A stretch of DNA of 64,000 nt, taken from assembly GCF_963674925.1 (NCBI RefSeq), contig NZ_OY771649.1, positions 1,054,001 to 1,118,000 of the forward strand, given 5' to 3'. Positions 7,843 to 15,154 of this stretch are shown piece by piece. The notes under the pieces are model-generated. The model made no database searches. It was not told where the DNA came from and saw only the letters and a list, made by a program, of their open reading frames with translations. The first letter of the stretch is position 1. Each line of letters starts with the position of its first letter. The stretch is from an uncultured Draconibacterium sp. (lineage in GTDB: Bacteria; Bacteroidota; Bacteroidia; Bacteroidales; Prolixibacteraceae). The position numbers and the translations under genes were made by a program.

Positions 7843-8809
7843 ATAACGATAAGTCTGTACCAGTTTTTATGCTGGCATCGCCTTTTTCGTAACCAAAATT
7901 CAGCACCACCTCTTCGCCGGCTTCGGGTTTTGTCGAAAGCTGAATGGGGATAATGGCCAGGTTGCCAACTTCCGAACTCCGATCAACCGTTTCTTTATTG
8001 AATTTTTCTTTTAGCGTCTCTTTTAAAGGCGCTGACACTTTGCGTGTCCACCAACCGGCATCTTTTGTTGCTACCGGAGTTTCGCTGGTATAAAAGTTAT
8101 TGTTGATGTTCCATTCGTCCACCCTCCTTTTAATGTCAGCCGCCTGATCTTTTATTACCAGACCAATGGGCACTTTCACTTCCTTCTCCGAAACAAAATA
8201 AATATCGCCGGCTTCGTGCAACTGCTGATAACTTTCAGGATTAAACGAAATTTCCTGAACCGCAATATTCTGGGCGGTAACATTTACCTCAAGCGGCTCT
8301 AAACCTGTTGCAGTTTCCAGAGCTCCGGCAACAATTACCAATAGCCCCTGCCCAGTAAGCATGGCAAAACGGTAAAAGGTACTTCTGATACCCACAAAAA
8401 ACGACTGATCGCCCTGACTCAATCCCAGCATATAAAAACCATCGGCAGCAATATCGTGGGTAGCCGAACTAAAGGCCAGCAACCAGAAAAAGGCCAGCGT
8501 ATATTGAAAGAAATTACTGACAGGAATGGTAAAAGCCACGCCCGCCAGCCCAACACCAACTACCAATTGCATAATTACAATCCAGAAACGTTTGGTTTTC
8601 AACAAATCCACAATCGGACTCCACAGCGGTTTAATCACCCACGGCAAATACAGCCAGCTGGTGTATAAAGCGATGTCGGTATTTGATATGCCCAATCGTT
8701 TGTACATGATCACCGAGAGGGTCATTACAATAACGTAGGGTAATCCTTCTGCAAAATAAAGTGTGGGAATCCAAAACCAGGGATTGCGTTGAGTTTTTGT
8801 TTTAGCCAT
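7835..8809 (-). CDS. AmpG-like MFS transporter, N-terminal half (frameshifted)
   Basis: The 324-codon frame starts MAKTKTQRNPWFWIPTLYFAEGLPYVIV, close to the AmpG/MFS start pattern, and has about six membrane segments to residue 200 (motifs LYLPWVIKPLWSPIVD and ATHDIAADGFYM). Residues 205-324 are hydrophilic (ending GDASIKTGTDLSLCV) and form the start of a roughly 190-residue soluble insertion between the two transmembrane bundles, finished in the next frame. Dropping one base in the run of five at 7864-7868 would join both frames into one protein of about 610 residues reading ASIKLVQTYRYVFNDKNW. It is the last gene of the operon, 29 bases after the GH9 gene. Family knowledge: AmpG carries GlcNAc-anhydroMurNAc peptides into the cytoplasm. 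Confidence 0.75.
   Translation of the reverse strand: MAKTKTQRNPWFWIPTLYFAEGLPYVIVMTLSVIMYKRLGISNTDIALYTSWLYLPWVIKPLWSPIVDLLKTKRFWIVIMQLVVGVGLAGVAFTIPVSNFFQYTLAFFWLLAFSSATHDIAADGFYMLGLSQGDQSFFVGIRSTFYRFAMLTGQGLLVIVAGALETATGLEPLEVNVTAQNIAVQEISFNPESYQQLHEAGDIYFVSEKEVKVPIGLVIKDQAADIKRRVDEWNINNNFYTSETPVATKDAGWWTRKVSAPLKETLKEKFNKETVDRSSEVGNLAIIPIQLSTKPEAGEEVVLNFGYEKGDASIKTGTDLSLCV
7864..7868 (-). other. Homopolymer at the MFS frameshift
   Basis: A run of five T (five A on the coding strand, within ATAAAAACT) is the only place where a single-base change joins both halves. Upstream of it the second frame has a stop (TAA), and downstream the first frame ends at TAA near 7835. A run of four would restore one frame. 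This may be a sequencing indel, a true mutation or slippage. Confidence 0.65.
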
Positions 8810-8838
8810 TTTGGTTTATCGGTTTTATTTGTTGAGTT

Positions 8839-11292
8839 CTACGGCAATCGTTCGAAACGATATCCTTTTGCCTGTAATGTTTCTATTAGTTCTTCCAAAC
8901 GAAGATAAAATTTATCTGTTCTTTTTTCTTCCGTTCCGGGATGAATCAGCATAATTGCGCCGTTTAAGCCCTGCTCTTCCTCAACCTTTAAAATGCTTTG
9001 TAAGATTTTATCGGAAGACATATAATTAGCCATATCGGGCGTAGTATAATCGGCATTGCTCCGTATTCCGGGCGAAAAGTTGATGGTGCGTAACCCCATT
9101 GCCGAAGCCCAGTTTACCGTTGCCGAATTGTACCATTCGTATGGAGGCAGAAACCAGTTTGTTTTTTCGCTTTTGATTCCAAATTCTTGCAAAGCCTTGT
9201 AGTTTTCTTTCAAATCCTGCTCAAAAGTAGTTCGGTCAACCAACAACGAATCCCGATTGGTCCAGTCGCAATACAAGAGATGTTTATCGGAATGTGCACC
9301 TAAATAATGCCCGTCTTTTATTACTTTCTTTATGATTGGTTGAAATTGTTTGTCGCGCAAAAAGTCGCCCGTAAAAAAGAATGATGCTTTACAATCCTTT
9401 TTATCCAATGTCTTTAAAATATGCTCAGCACCTTCAGCTTTATCGTGTGCCGAAAACACGAGGTAAATATTTTTTTGTTTGGGATGAATATACCGAATAG
9501 CTCCCTGTGCATCATTTTCATACGCGTTTTGCTGAGCAGCTCCCATTTTTTCCATCGACGACAAATAGTAACTCAGACTTGCCGTGCCGTCCATGGTTGG
9601 CTCGTTGGACGAATAATCGCCCATATCATCGTGATATACCGCTTTGCCTGTGTTAAAAGCTTCAAATGGATCGGGTTGCTGAATTTCAATACCAATAAGT
9701 CCGGAAAAAATGGAATTATAAACCGGCCCGTCCACTAAACCACCATAAGTGGTTTCACCAAGTATTTTTGTGATAGACGAATGCGGCATCTGCGGATTAT
9801 CGCCACCTGCCGGTAAACCACAGATCATACTTGTTCCCCACGGATTACAACCAAACAGCCAGTCGCGCAAAGCGGCTTCCATTTCAGCAAACGATCGGTT
9901 ACCGGTAATTTCTTCGTAAGCGCGGGCCTGCGTAATTGCTGCCGCCACCAAATTATTCGAGCACCAGATAAACGGAATGCCATTCAGGAACGGATCATCC
10001 TTTCCGCGATCGTACAGATGTGCTAATCCCAGTTTCAGATAAGTTGCAAAGTTTTCATCCTTTTCGGCCAGCTTAACATGCCCAATATTCACAAAAGGGT
10101 AAAACTGGTAATGGCGTGCAAAACCTGCAGACATCCACGGTGTAACATTCTCAACACTACCCCATTTTTTGGCTTCGGTTAAGTAGTAAGCATCACCGGT
10201 TAACTGATATAAAGTTGTGGCCGCCAGTTCAAGGTCGTCTACATAATTGGCTTCCTCGTAAAAATATGGCGACACATTACAAGCTGTTTGACATGCTCCC
10301 AAATCACTCAATGCAAACGTGTAAGCTTCGGCAGCTTTAGCAGCTATTTGTTCGGCGAACTCCGGGTAATGCTCTTTCATCATCATCGCTCCCAAAGCAA
10401 ATGATGATGCGTATTTTGCTGCACTCGACGCAACACCGGTGGTGCGGTTTTTATGCTCCGCCAGCCCTTGTGGATTTCCGGAAATAAAATACACCGGACG
10501 GTAAGTTCCCTCCAGTCCATAGCTTACCGTATCTTTATTGGGCAAACGATACCCGCGGTGATCTCTGTCGTCGGCAATCTGGTTGTACATCTCCCCTGCC
10601 GACGGATTCATTTTCACCATCCAGTCGAGCCCCCATTTTGCTTCATCCAGAATATCAGGAATTCCGTTTGCGCCGGATTCTCCATTCTCCCGGTAATCAT
10701 CTTTAAACACCGCCGGATTTTGCTCGTAAGCATACAACAACTGGTAAGTAGCATTAGCCGAAGTCATAAGGTATTGCAGGTAGTCCGAGGCATCGTGCCA
10801 GCCACCGGTCACATCTATTTTTTGCCCCGTTTTTGTTGGATGATCTACAATAATCCCATCGTGCAAATGGCAGGAATCCTGCAAATACGGATTGTAACCA
10901 CAACGCTGCTGACGCATGTAGTTTAACAGGAAATCTGCTGTTCTGTCATAAACTTCGGGGGATATTTGAAATGACGGAGAATGGATTTCACCAACTTTAA
11001 GATAATAACCTCCGACCTTTGTTAAGTCAGAAAAATCAAGGCGAAAAGCGGTCTTCATTCCCCAATCAGTACCATCAACCTGTTTTACTTTTGCCTCATA
11101 AATCAGTTTATCGTTGAGGGCATCAAATACCTGAAAGTGTTCAGCGTTTTCCGCTTCTGCTGAAAGAAAAACAGCCATCTTTACCGACTGAGGCAAATAC
11201 CCCAGCTGATTGATACGAATAACTTTCTGCTGTGCAAAAACACATACAGCAACAAACACCAGAACAAATGAGAGAAACGCCCGCTTGGTCAT
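8839..11292 (-). CDS. GH9 glycoside hydrolase fused to a polysaccharide-deacetylase-like domain
   Basis: The 817-residue secreted protein has a signal peptide (1-20), a CelD-type Ig-like domain (about 22-115), a GH9 catalytic domain (about 118-580) and a NodB-like domain (about 605-817). GH9 catalytic positions are present: GGWHDASDY with D167 and D170, GCNPWGTS near 481, and the acid Glu E564 in DYSSNEP. In the NodB part the metal motif HSDKH (H667, H671) is intact, but the usual T-F-D-D motif reads VFSAHD and the Arg of motif 3 is absent from WFLPPYEW, so deacetylase activity is uncertain. GH9 enzymes usually cut cellulose or chito-oligosaccharides. Here the gene is embedded in a muropeptide salvage operon, two bases after the SpoIID gene, so an amino-sugar glycan such as deacetylated peptidoglycan is a plausible inferred substrate. 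Confidence 0.85.
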   Translation of the reverse strand: MTKRAFLSFVLVFVAVCVFAQQKVIRINQLGYLPQSVKMAVFLSAEAENAEHFQVFDALNDKLIYEAKVKQVDGTDWGMKTAFRLDFSDLTKVGGYYLKVGEIHSPSFQISPEVYDRTADFLLNYMRQQRCGYNPYLQDSCHLHDGIIVDHPTKTGQKIDVTGGWHDASDYLQYLMTSANATYQLLYAYEQNPAVFKDDYRENGESGANGIPDILDEAKWGLDWMVKMNPSAGEMYNQIADDRDHRGYRLPNKDTVSYGLEGTYRPVYFISGNPQGLAEHKNRTTGVASSAAKYASSFALGAMMMKEHYPEFAEQIAAKAAEAYTFALSDLGACQTACNVSPYFYEEANYVDDLELAATTLYQLTGDAYYLTEAKKWGSVENVTPWMSAGFARHYQFYPFVNIGHVKLAEKDENFATYLKLGLAHLYDRGKDDPFLNGIPFIWCSNNLVAAAITQARAYEEITGNRSFAEMEAALRDWLFGCNPWGTSMICGLPAGGDNPQMPHSSITKILGETTYGGLVDGPVYNSIFSGLIGIEIQQPDPFEAFNTGKAVYHDDMGDYSSNEPTMDGTASLSYYLSSMEKMGAAQQNAYENDAQGAIRYIHPKQKNIYLVFSAHDKAEGAEHILKTLDKKDCKASFFFTGDFLRDKQFQPIIKKVIKDGHYLGAHSDKHLLYCDWTNRDSLLVDRTTFEQDLKENYKALQEFGIKSEKTNWFLPPYEWYNSATVNWASAMGLRTINFSPGIRSNADYTTPDMANYMSSDKILQSILKVEEEQGLNGAIMLIHPGTEEKRTDKFYLRLEELIETLQAKGYRFERLP

Positions 11293-11294
11293 TG

Positions 11295-12626
11295 TTAGTA
11301 TCGTTTTTCGAGATCAATATTTTTAAAATAATGATTTAGAATTTCATCGTATTTATAGCCCTTGTGGCCCATTACGGCCGCACCGATCTGACAAAGGCCA
11401 ACTCCGTGTCCCCAACCGGCTCCCTTCAAAATAATCTTGCCGGGCACACCATCAACAACATCCTCTTTCTCCACCAGAAATGCCGAGCTGTATAAATGCG
11501 ACTCACTCAGCCACCTGCGGATTTCCAGCTCCTTTCCAACGATTAGCGTTTTTTTCGATCCTACAATTTTCAGTTTTACTAATCGTCCAGAAGCGCCACG
11601 TTCCACCGGAATCATATCCAGAATCTTTCCGAAGTCATTTCCTGAGCGCTTCAGGATCAAAGCAGAAAGCTCATCTTGTTTGTATTCCACTGTCCAGCGG
11701 TAAAAATCTTTGGCTGTCCAGTCGTACTCGTTCAGCACCTGTTTCAGCACCTCTTCATCGTCGGTATTACAAAACGCTTCCGGTGCATTTTTTAACCACG
11801 GAACTGCATTTTCTTCTACAGTAAGATTTGTTTCAAAACCTTCTGGAGCTGACGGGTTATCTATCACAGCCGTTAAGTAGGGATGATTTACCGGCTCCCA
11901 GCAATTTTCGAAAAGCTCGGCAATACCACCGCAACATTTCGAGAAACGCGCATCGCAAATCACACCGTTATATGCAAGGACCACGCCGGCCGTTTCATTA
12001 ACAGCTTTTACTACATTCGGGTTATGCGAACGCGTTGTTCCCTGGTAGCGCTGGCAATGGTCGTCGGCACAAACATGAAAATTCGTGTGATCTTCGCGGT
12101 CGTACCATTTTATGTACTCCTCATCAGATTTAAAAGTGCTTTCATAGCTTTCTCCCGCATCGGTTAGTTTATCCTGCTTTTCAATTTGTGCAATTAACCA
12201 GCTGCGCGAAATTATGGCGTGCGCTTTTAGCAAATCTAGCGAGCTTTTTGCACTCATTTCCGAAGAAATCACGCTGATCAGATAGTCTTCAATCGAAAGA
12301 ATATTTACAGCAGTAATTTTGTCCTCTTCGATGATAAATTTCAAAGCCCCTTGAAATTTCTGATCCTCCTTTTGCTCCCAGTGAAAATTTACACCGATGG
12401 TAACGTCTTTTAGTTCAAACTCCGACTTTCCCTTTTCAAGCGGCACGAAATACAATTTATCCAGACTTATTTCCTTTTCGGCGAGCTGTATCTTTTCGTT
12501 TTCAATACAAACTGATCCCTCTCCTGCCAAAACATGATCTGTTCCGACAAGCAGGTATTCTCCCTGAAAATTAAAATCGATCTTATCGGCACTCATTATG
12601 CCAACGTGAATATTAGGAATGCTCAT
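11295..12626 (-). CDS. SpoIID/LytB-domain protein without signal peptide
   Basis: The 443-residue protein has the SpoIID fold. Residues 105-145 read SIEDYLISVISSEMS followed by LLKAHAIISRSW, with E123 at the position of the catalytic glutamate of SpoIID lytic transglycosylases. The C-terminal GWGHGVGLCQIGA motif is near residue 405. The middle has a Cys/His-rich stretch (HVCADDHCQRY, SKCCGG) that might bind metal. Unlike sporulation SpoIID it begins MSIPNIHVGIMSADK with no hydrophobic signal or anchor, so it is probably cytoplasmic. It overlaps the preceding DUF4922 gene by four bases (ATGA), indicating translational coupling. Acting on imported muropeptides is an inference. Confidence 0.85.
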   Translation of the reverse strand: MSIPNIHVGIMSADKIDFNFQGEYLLVGTDHVLAGEGSVCIENEKIQLAEKEISLDKLYFVPLEKGKSEFELKDVTIGVNFHWEQKEDQKFQGALKFIIEEDKITAVNILSIEDYLISVISSEMSAKSSLDLLKAHAIISRSWLIAQIEKQDKLTDAGESYESTFKSDEEYIKWYDREDHTNFHVCADDHCQRYQGTTRSHNPNVVKAVNETAGVVLAYNGVICDARFSKCCGGIAELFENCWEPVNHPYLTAVIDNPSAPEGFETNLTVEENAVPWLKNAPEAFCNTDDEEVLKQVLNEYDWTAKDFYRWTVEYKQDELSALILKRSGNDFGKILDMIPVERGASGRLVKLKIVGSKKTLIVGKELEIRRWLSESHLYSSAFLVEKEDVVDGVPGKIILKGAGWGHGVGLCQIGAAVMGHKGYKYDEILNHYFKNIDLEKRY

Positions 12627-13561
12627 TGTTTAAGTTTTACGATTAGCTTATCAAATTGATCTTCAGGCAACAAAACCTGTTTTAGTATACTTTCAATATC
12701 GGCTTTCCCGATCTTCAAAAAATCCTTCTCCTGTGGTGTAATTAAAACACCACCCATATCAACCGAAGCCGGACTGATCAGAATATTCTCCTCACCTTCG
12801 GCAAAATACTGCGACGGACGATGTAAGGCACGTGGAAATACCAGGATTATCCAGCCGTTTTCGTTATATCGGGCCAGAATATTCAGCATCGGTTCCTCAT
12901 CACTTTGTGAATCTTCAAGCGCTGAATAGATGTGTGCAAATGCATTAATCAAGACCATTTTATTGGCCGACTCCAGCACCAAAAAGTTGCGAAGTCCATC
13001 TTTTATGGCGCTGTAATTCACATCATCTTTTTCCCAATCATCACCATATTTTTCTTTTAATGCGGCTGTTCCTTCATCCAGCGGCATAAAACCTGCGTTC
13101 CCGGCCTGAAAATGAAAATGATCGGGTGCCGACGCACCGCATTTGGGTCCGTTGTAAAACAAGGTAAAACCTTCCATTGCCTGTGCCAGATCGAGCATGT
13201 TGCCAAAGTTTCCTTTTATTTGCTGAAGTGTGTGGGCAAAAGCCGGAATGGTAAAATGCTCAGGGAATATCGGGAATGGATTTACCAAGACCTCGTAATC
13301 GCCAAAAGTCACTCCACGCTGCTCGGCCGGACGATTTGCGGCACACAAAAAACACGGCCGGGATTCAATCGATTTTTTATCCACTTTGGCTGCCGACGAA
13401 ACAATTCGTCCGGGATTAAACTGCACTTTTACCGAAAATCCTTCAAACTGAAATTCGCGCATCTGCACGTTTTCCAGTCCGGCGAAGTTCTTTCCCGCCA
13501 GTTCCCATTCTGTTTTCTGATCGGAAAGGAGTTGTCTTATTTGTTTTGAAATTGAATTCAT
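12623..13561 (-). CDS. DUF4922 / HIT-like nucleotidyltransferase-type protein
   Basis: The 312-residue cytoplasmic protein resembles the DUF4922 family, related to HIT, GalT and Ap4A-phosphorylase folds. It carries a possible zinc pair (CFLCAANRP, C70 and C73) and the nucleotidyl-transfer motif PDHFHFQAG, with H148-x-H150-x-Q152. The match to H-x-H-x-Q suggests a covalent nucleotidyl-histidine intermediate, as in GalT. It sits between a GT2 glycosyltransferase and the SpoIID gene in the salvage operon. A role in moving UMP or AMP to or from an amino-sugar phosphate is an inference; no substrate-specific residues are recognised. The gap of 116 bases before it contains a repeat. Confidence 0.8.
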   Translation of the reverse strand: MNSISKQIRQLLSDQKTEWELAGKNFAGLENVQMREFQFEGFSVKVQFNPGRIVSSAAKVDKKSIESRPCFLCAANRPAEQRGVTFGDYEVLVNPFPIFPEHFTIPAFAHTLQQIKGNFGNMLDLAQAMEGFTLFYNGPKCGASAPDHFHFQAGNAGFMPLDEGTAALKEKYGDDWEKDDVNYSAIKDGLRNFLVLESANKMVLINAFAHIYSALEDSQSDEEPMLNILARYNENGWIILVFPRALHRPSQYFAEGEENILISPASVDMGGVLITPQEKDFLKIGKADIESILKQVLLPEDQFDKLIVKLKQ

Positions 13562-13582
13562 TTTTTTTGTTCACACAGAGTT

Positions 13583-13646
13583 CGCTAAGATTATCGCAAA
13601 GACCACAAAGAATGAAGATTCGGAATAATACTTAGCGCACTTTGCG
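13583..13646. repeat. Interleaved CGCTAAG / CGCAAAG palindromic repeat
   Basis: CGCTAAG (13583-13589) and CGCAAAG (13595-13601) recur as reverse complements CTTAGCG (13631-13637) and CTTTGCG (13640-13646), in the same order rather than nested. It resembles the CGCAAAG-rich intergenic repeats I remember from Bacteroidota genomes. It interrupts the operon between DUF4922 and GT2. Confidence 0.5.
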
Positions 13647-13677
13647 CTTCTTTCTTCCATTGCGTGAAACTTAATTT

Positions 13678-15138
13678 TTATCCTCTGTTTTTCCTTTGAC
13701 GGGCTTTTAATTCAATAGTACGAATCCTGTCTTTGTAGGTATTGTGTGCATTCATTTTCACAATATCCAGCGCAGCATCCGAGTTATCGTCCCAGCGGCG
13801 GCACAGGTAAAGATTGTCGTAAATACGGCCGATCTGGTAATCTCTTGAAATAGCCAGACCAACAGCATAGTCTTCACCGTAGCTGGTATTCGGAATTTTC
13901 ACATCGCGCAGCACCGGCGTGTAGAAAGCACGCGGCGCACCTAAACCGTTAATTCGTAAAGCATTGTTTTTTCCATTGTCTGGTGTCCACTCTTTATGGT
14001 CGATAATACCAGGTGGTATTTCTTCCAAATCGAAATTCACCAGCTGATAGGTTCCCACAACCATAGCGCATTTCTCGGCTTCAAAAACATCAACCACTTT
14101 TTGCAGTGTATTTTCGTCTTTATAAATATCGTCGCTGTCCAACTGCATGGCGATCATTCCACATCGCGAATCGTGAACACCAAGGTTCCAACATCCGCCA
14201 ATACCAAGATCTTCACGAACCGGGATAATATGTACCACACGCTCATCTTTTTCAGCAAAAGATTTAATGATTGAAGTGGTTTTATCAGTAGAGTGATTAT
14301 CAATAATGATCAGGTTAAAATCGAAATCTGTTTTCTGCATTAGCACCGACTCGATTGCATCTGCGATTGTTTTTTCTCGGTTTCGCACCGGAATGATTAC
14401 CGAAGCTTTTTTTCCAAAAGCCTTTTCATTCAACTCGACCGGAGTAAAATCAGGACTTAACCAGGCGCCAACATCTTTTAAATGTTCGGTTGCGGCCTGC
14501 TCCATTTCAACCTGCACCTGCCGGTTTTTCGGATCTACATAGTCAAATATTTTCTGGCCGCTTTTGCGGTTATCGGTCTCGTCAATGGTATATAAAAATT
14601 CAGGAATGCGGAACAATTCGCCTTGCTGCGCCACCTTTAAACGCAGGTAATACATTCCGGCATGTTCAAAATCCTGTGTCATATTTTGTACAGCTTTTTT
14701 TAACGCATCGGCCTTATACAACACCAGCGGACCAAAATTAAAGTCATCGCGCAAACTACCTTCCTGGTAATCAATCACCGGATGCGTTGCCAGCTTGCCC
14801 TCTTTTACCTCATAATAATCGGAATACACTTTTACGGCACCAGTTAATTCTGCGGTGTCCACCAAACGCTCGATGGCAAATTGCCCCAGTTTTACGGCAG
14901 TTACTTTCGTTAGAAATAAAACGTAATCGGCGTCTTCAGCTAAAGCAGCCATAGCTTTTACCGTTGCAGTAGAAGTTAGTGTTTCAAACGAAAAAGCTTC
15001 TGCTTTTACACCGGCTTCTTTGGCCACATTTTCGGGTAAAAATATTCTATTTACTGAAGGATTGGCCTGCAATTCACCAATCATATTCGCCACTTGCGAC
15101 CATGCTGCGGCGGGTACGAAACAGTTAATTTTAGTCAT
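13678..15138 (-). CDS. Family 2 glycosyltransferase with extra N-terminal domain
   Basis: The 486-residue protein has a GT-A domain from about 243 to 475: KKASVIIPVRNREKTIADAI, LIIIDNHSTDKTT, and the DXD-type metal site MQLDSDDIY near 332. A late SYGEDYAVGLAISR resembles the usual acidic catalytic loop. Residues 1-240 are a second alpha/beta region (FVPAAAWSQVANMIGEL, ADYVLFLTKV, VLYKADALK) that may be a degenerate nucleotide-sugar-binding domain. There is no signal peptide or membrane helix, so it is a soluble cytoplasmic enzyme. A soluble glycosyltransferase is unexpected in a catabolic locus; it may build a conjugate from recovered amino sugars, or work backwards as a phosphorolytic partner of DUF4922. 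Both ideas are inference. Confidence 0.85.
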   Translation of the reverse strand: MTKINCFVPAAAWSQVANMIGELQANPSVNRIFLPENVAKEAGVKAEAFSFETLTSTATVKAMAALAEDADYVLFLTKVTAVKLGQFAIERLVDTAELTGAVKVYSDYYEVKEGKLATHPVIDYQEGSLRDDFNFGPLVLYKADALKKAVQNMTQDFEHAGMYYLRLKVAQQGELFRIPEFLYTIDETDNRKSGQKIFDYVDPKNRQVQVEMEQAATEHLKDVGAWLSPDFTPVELNEKAFGKKASVIIPVRNREKTIADAIESVLMQKTDFDFNLIIIDNHSTDKTTSIIKSFAEKDERVVHIIPVREDLGIGGCWNLGVHDSRCGMIAMQLDSDDIYKDENTLQKVVDVFEAEKCAMVVGTYQLVNFDLEEIPPGIIDHKEWTPDNGKNNALRINGLGAPRAFYTPVLRDVKIPNTSYGEDYAVGLAISRDYQIGRIYDNLYLCRRWDDNSDAALDIVKMNAHNTYKDRIRTIELKARQRKNRG

Positions 15139-15154
15139 TATCTATAGTTTTTTC

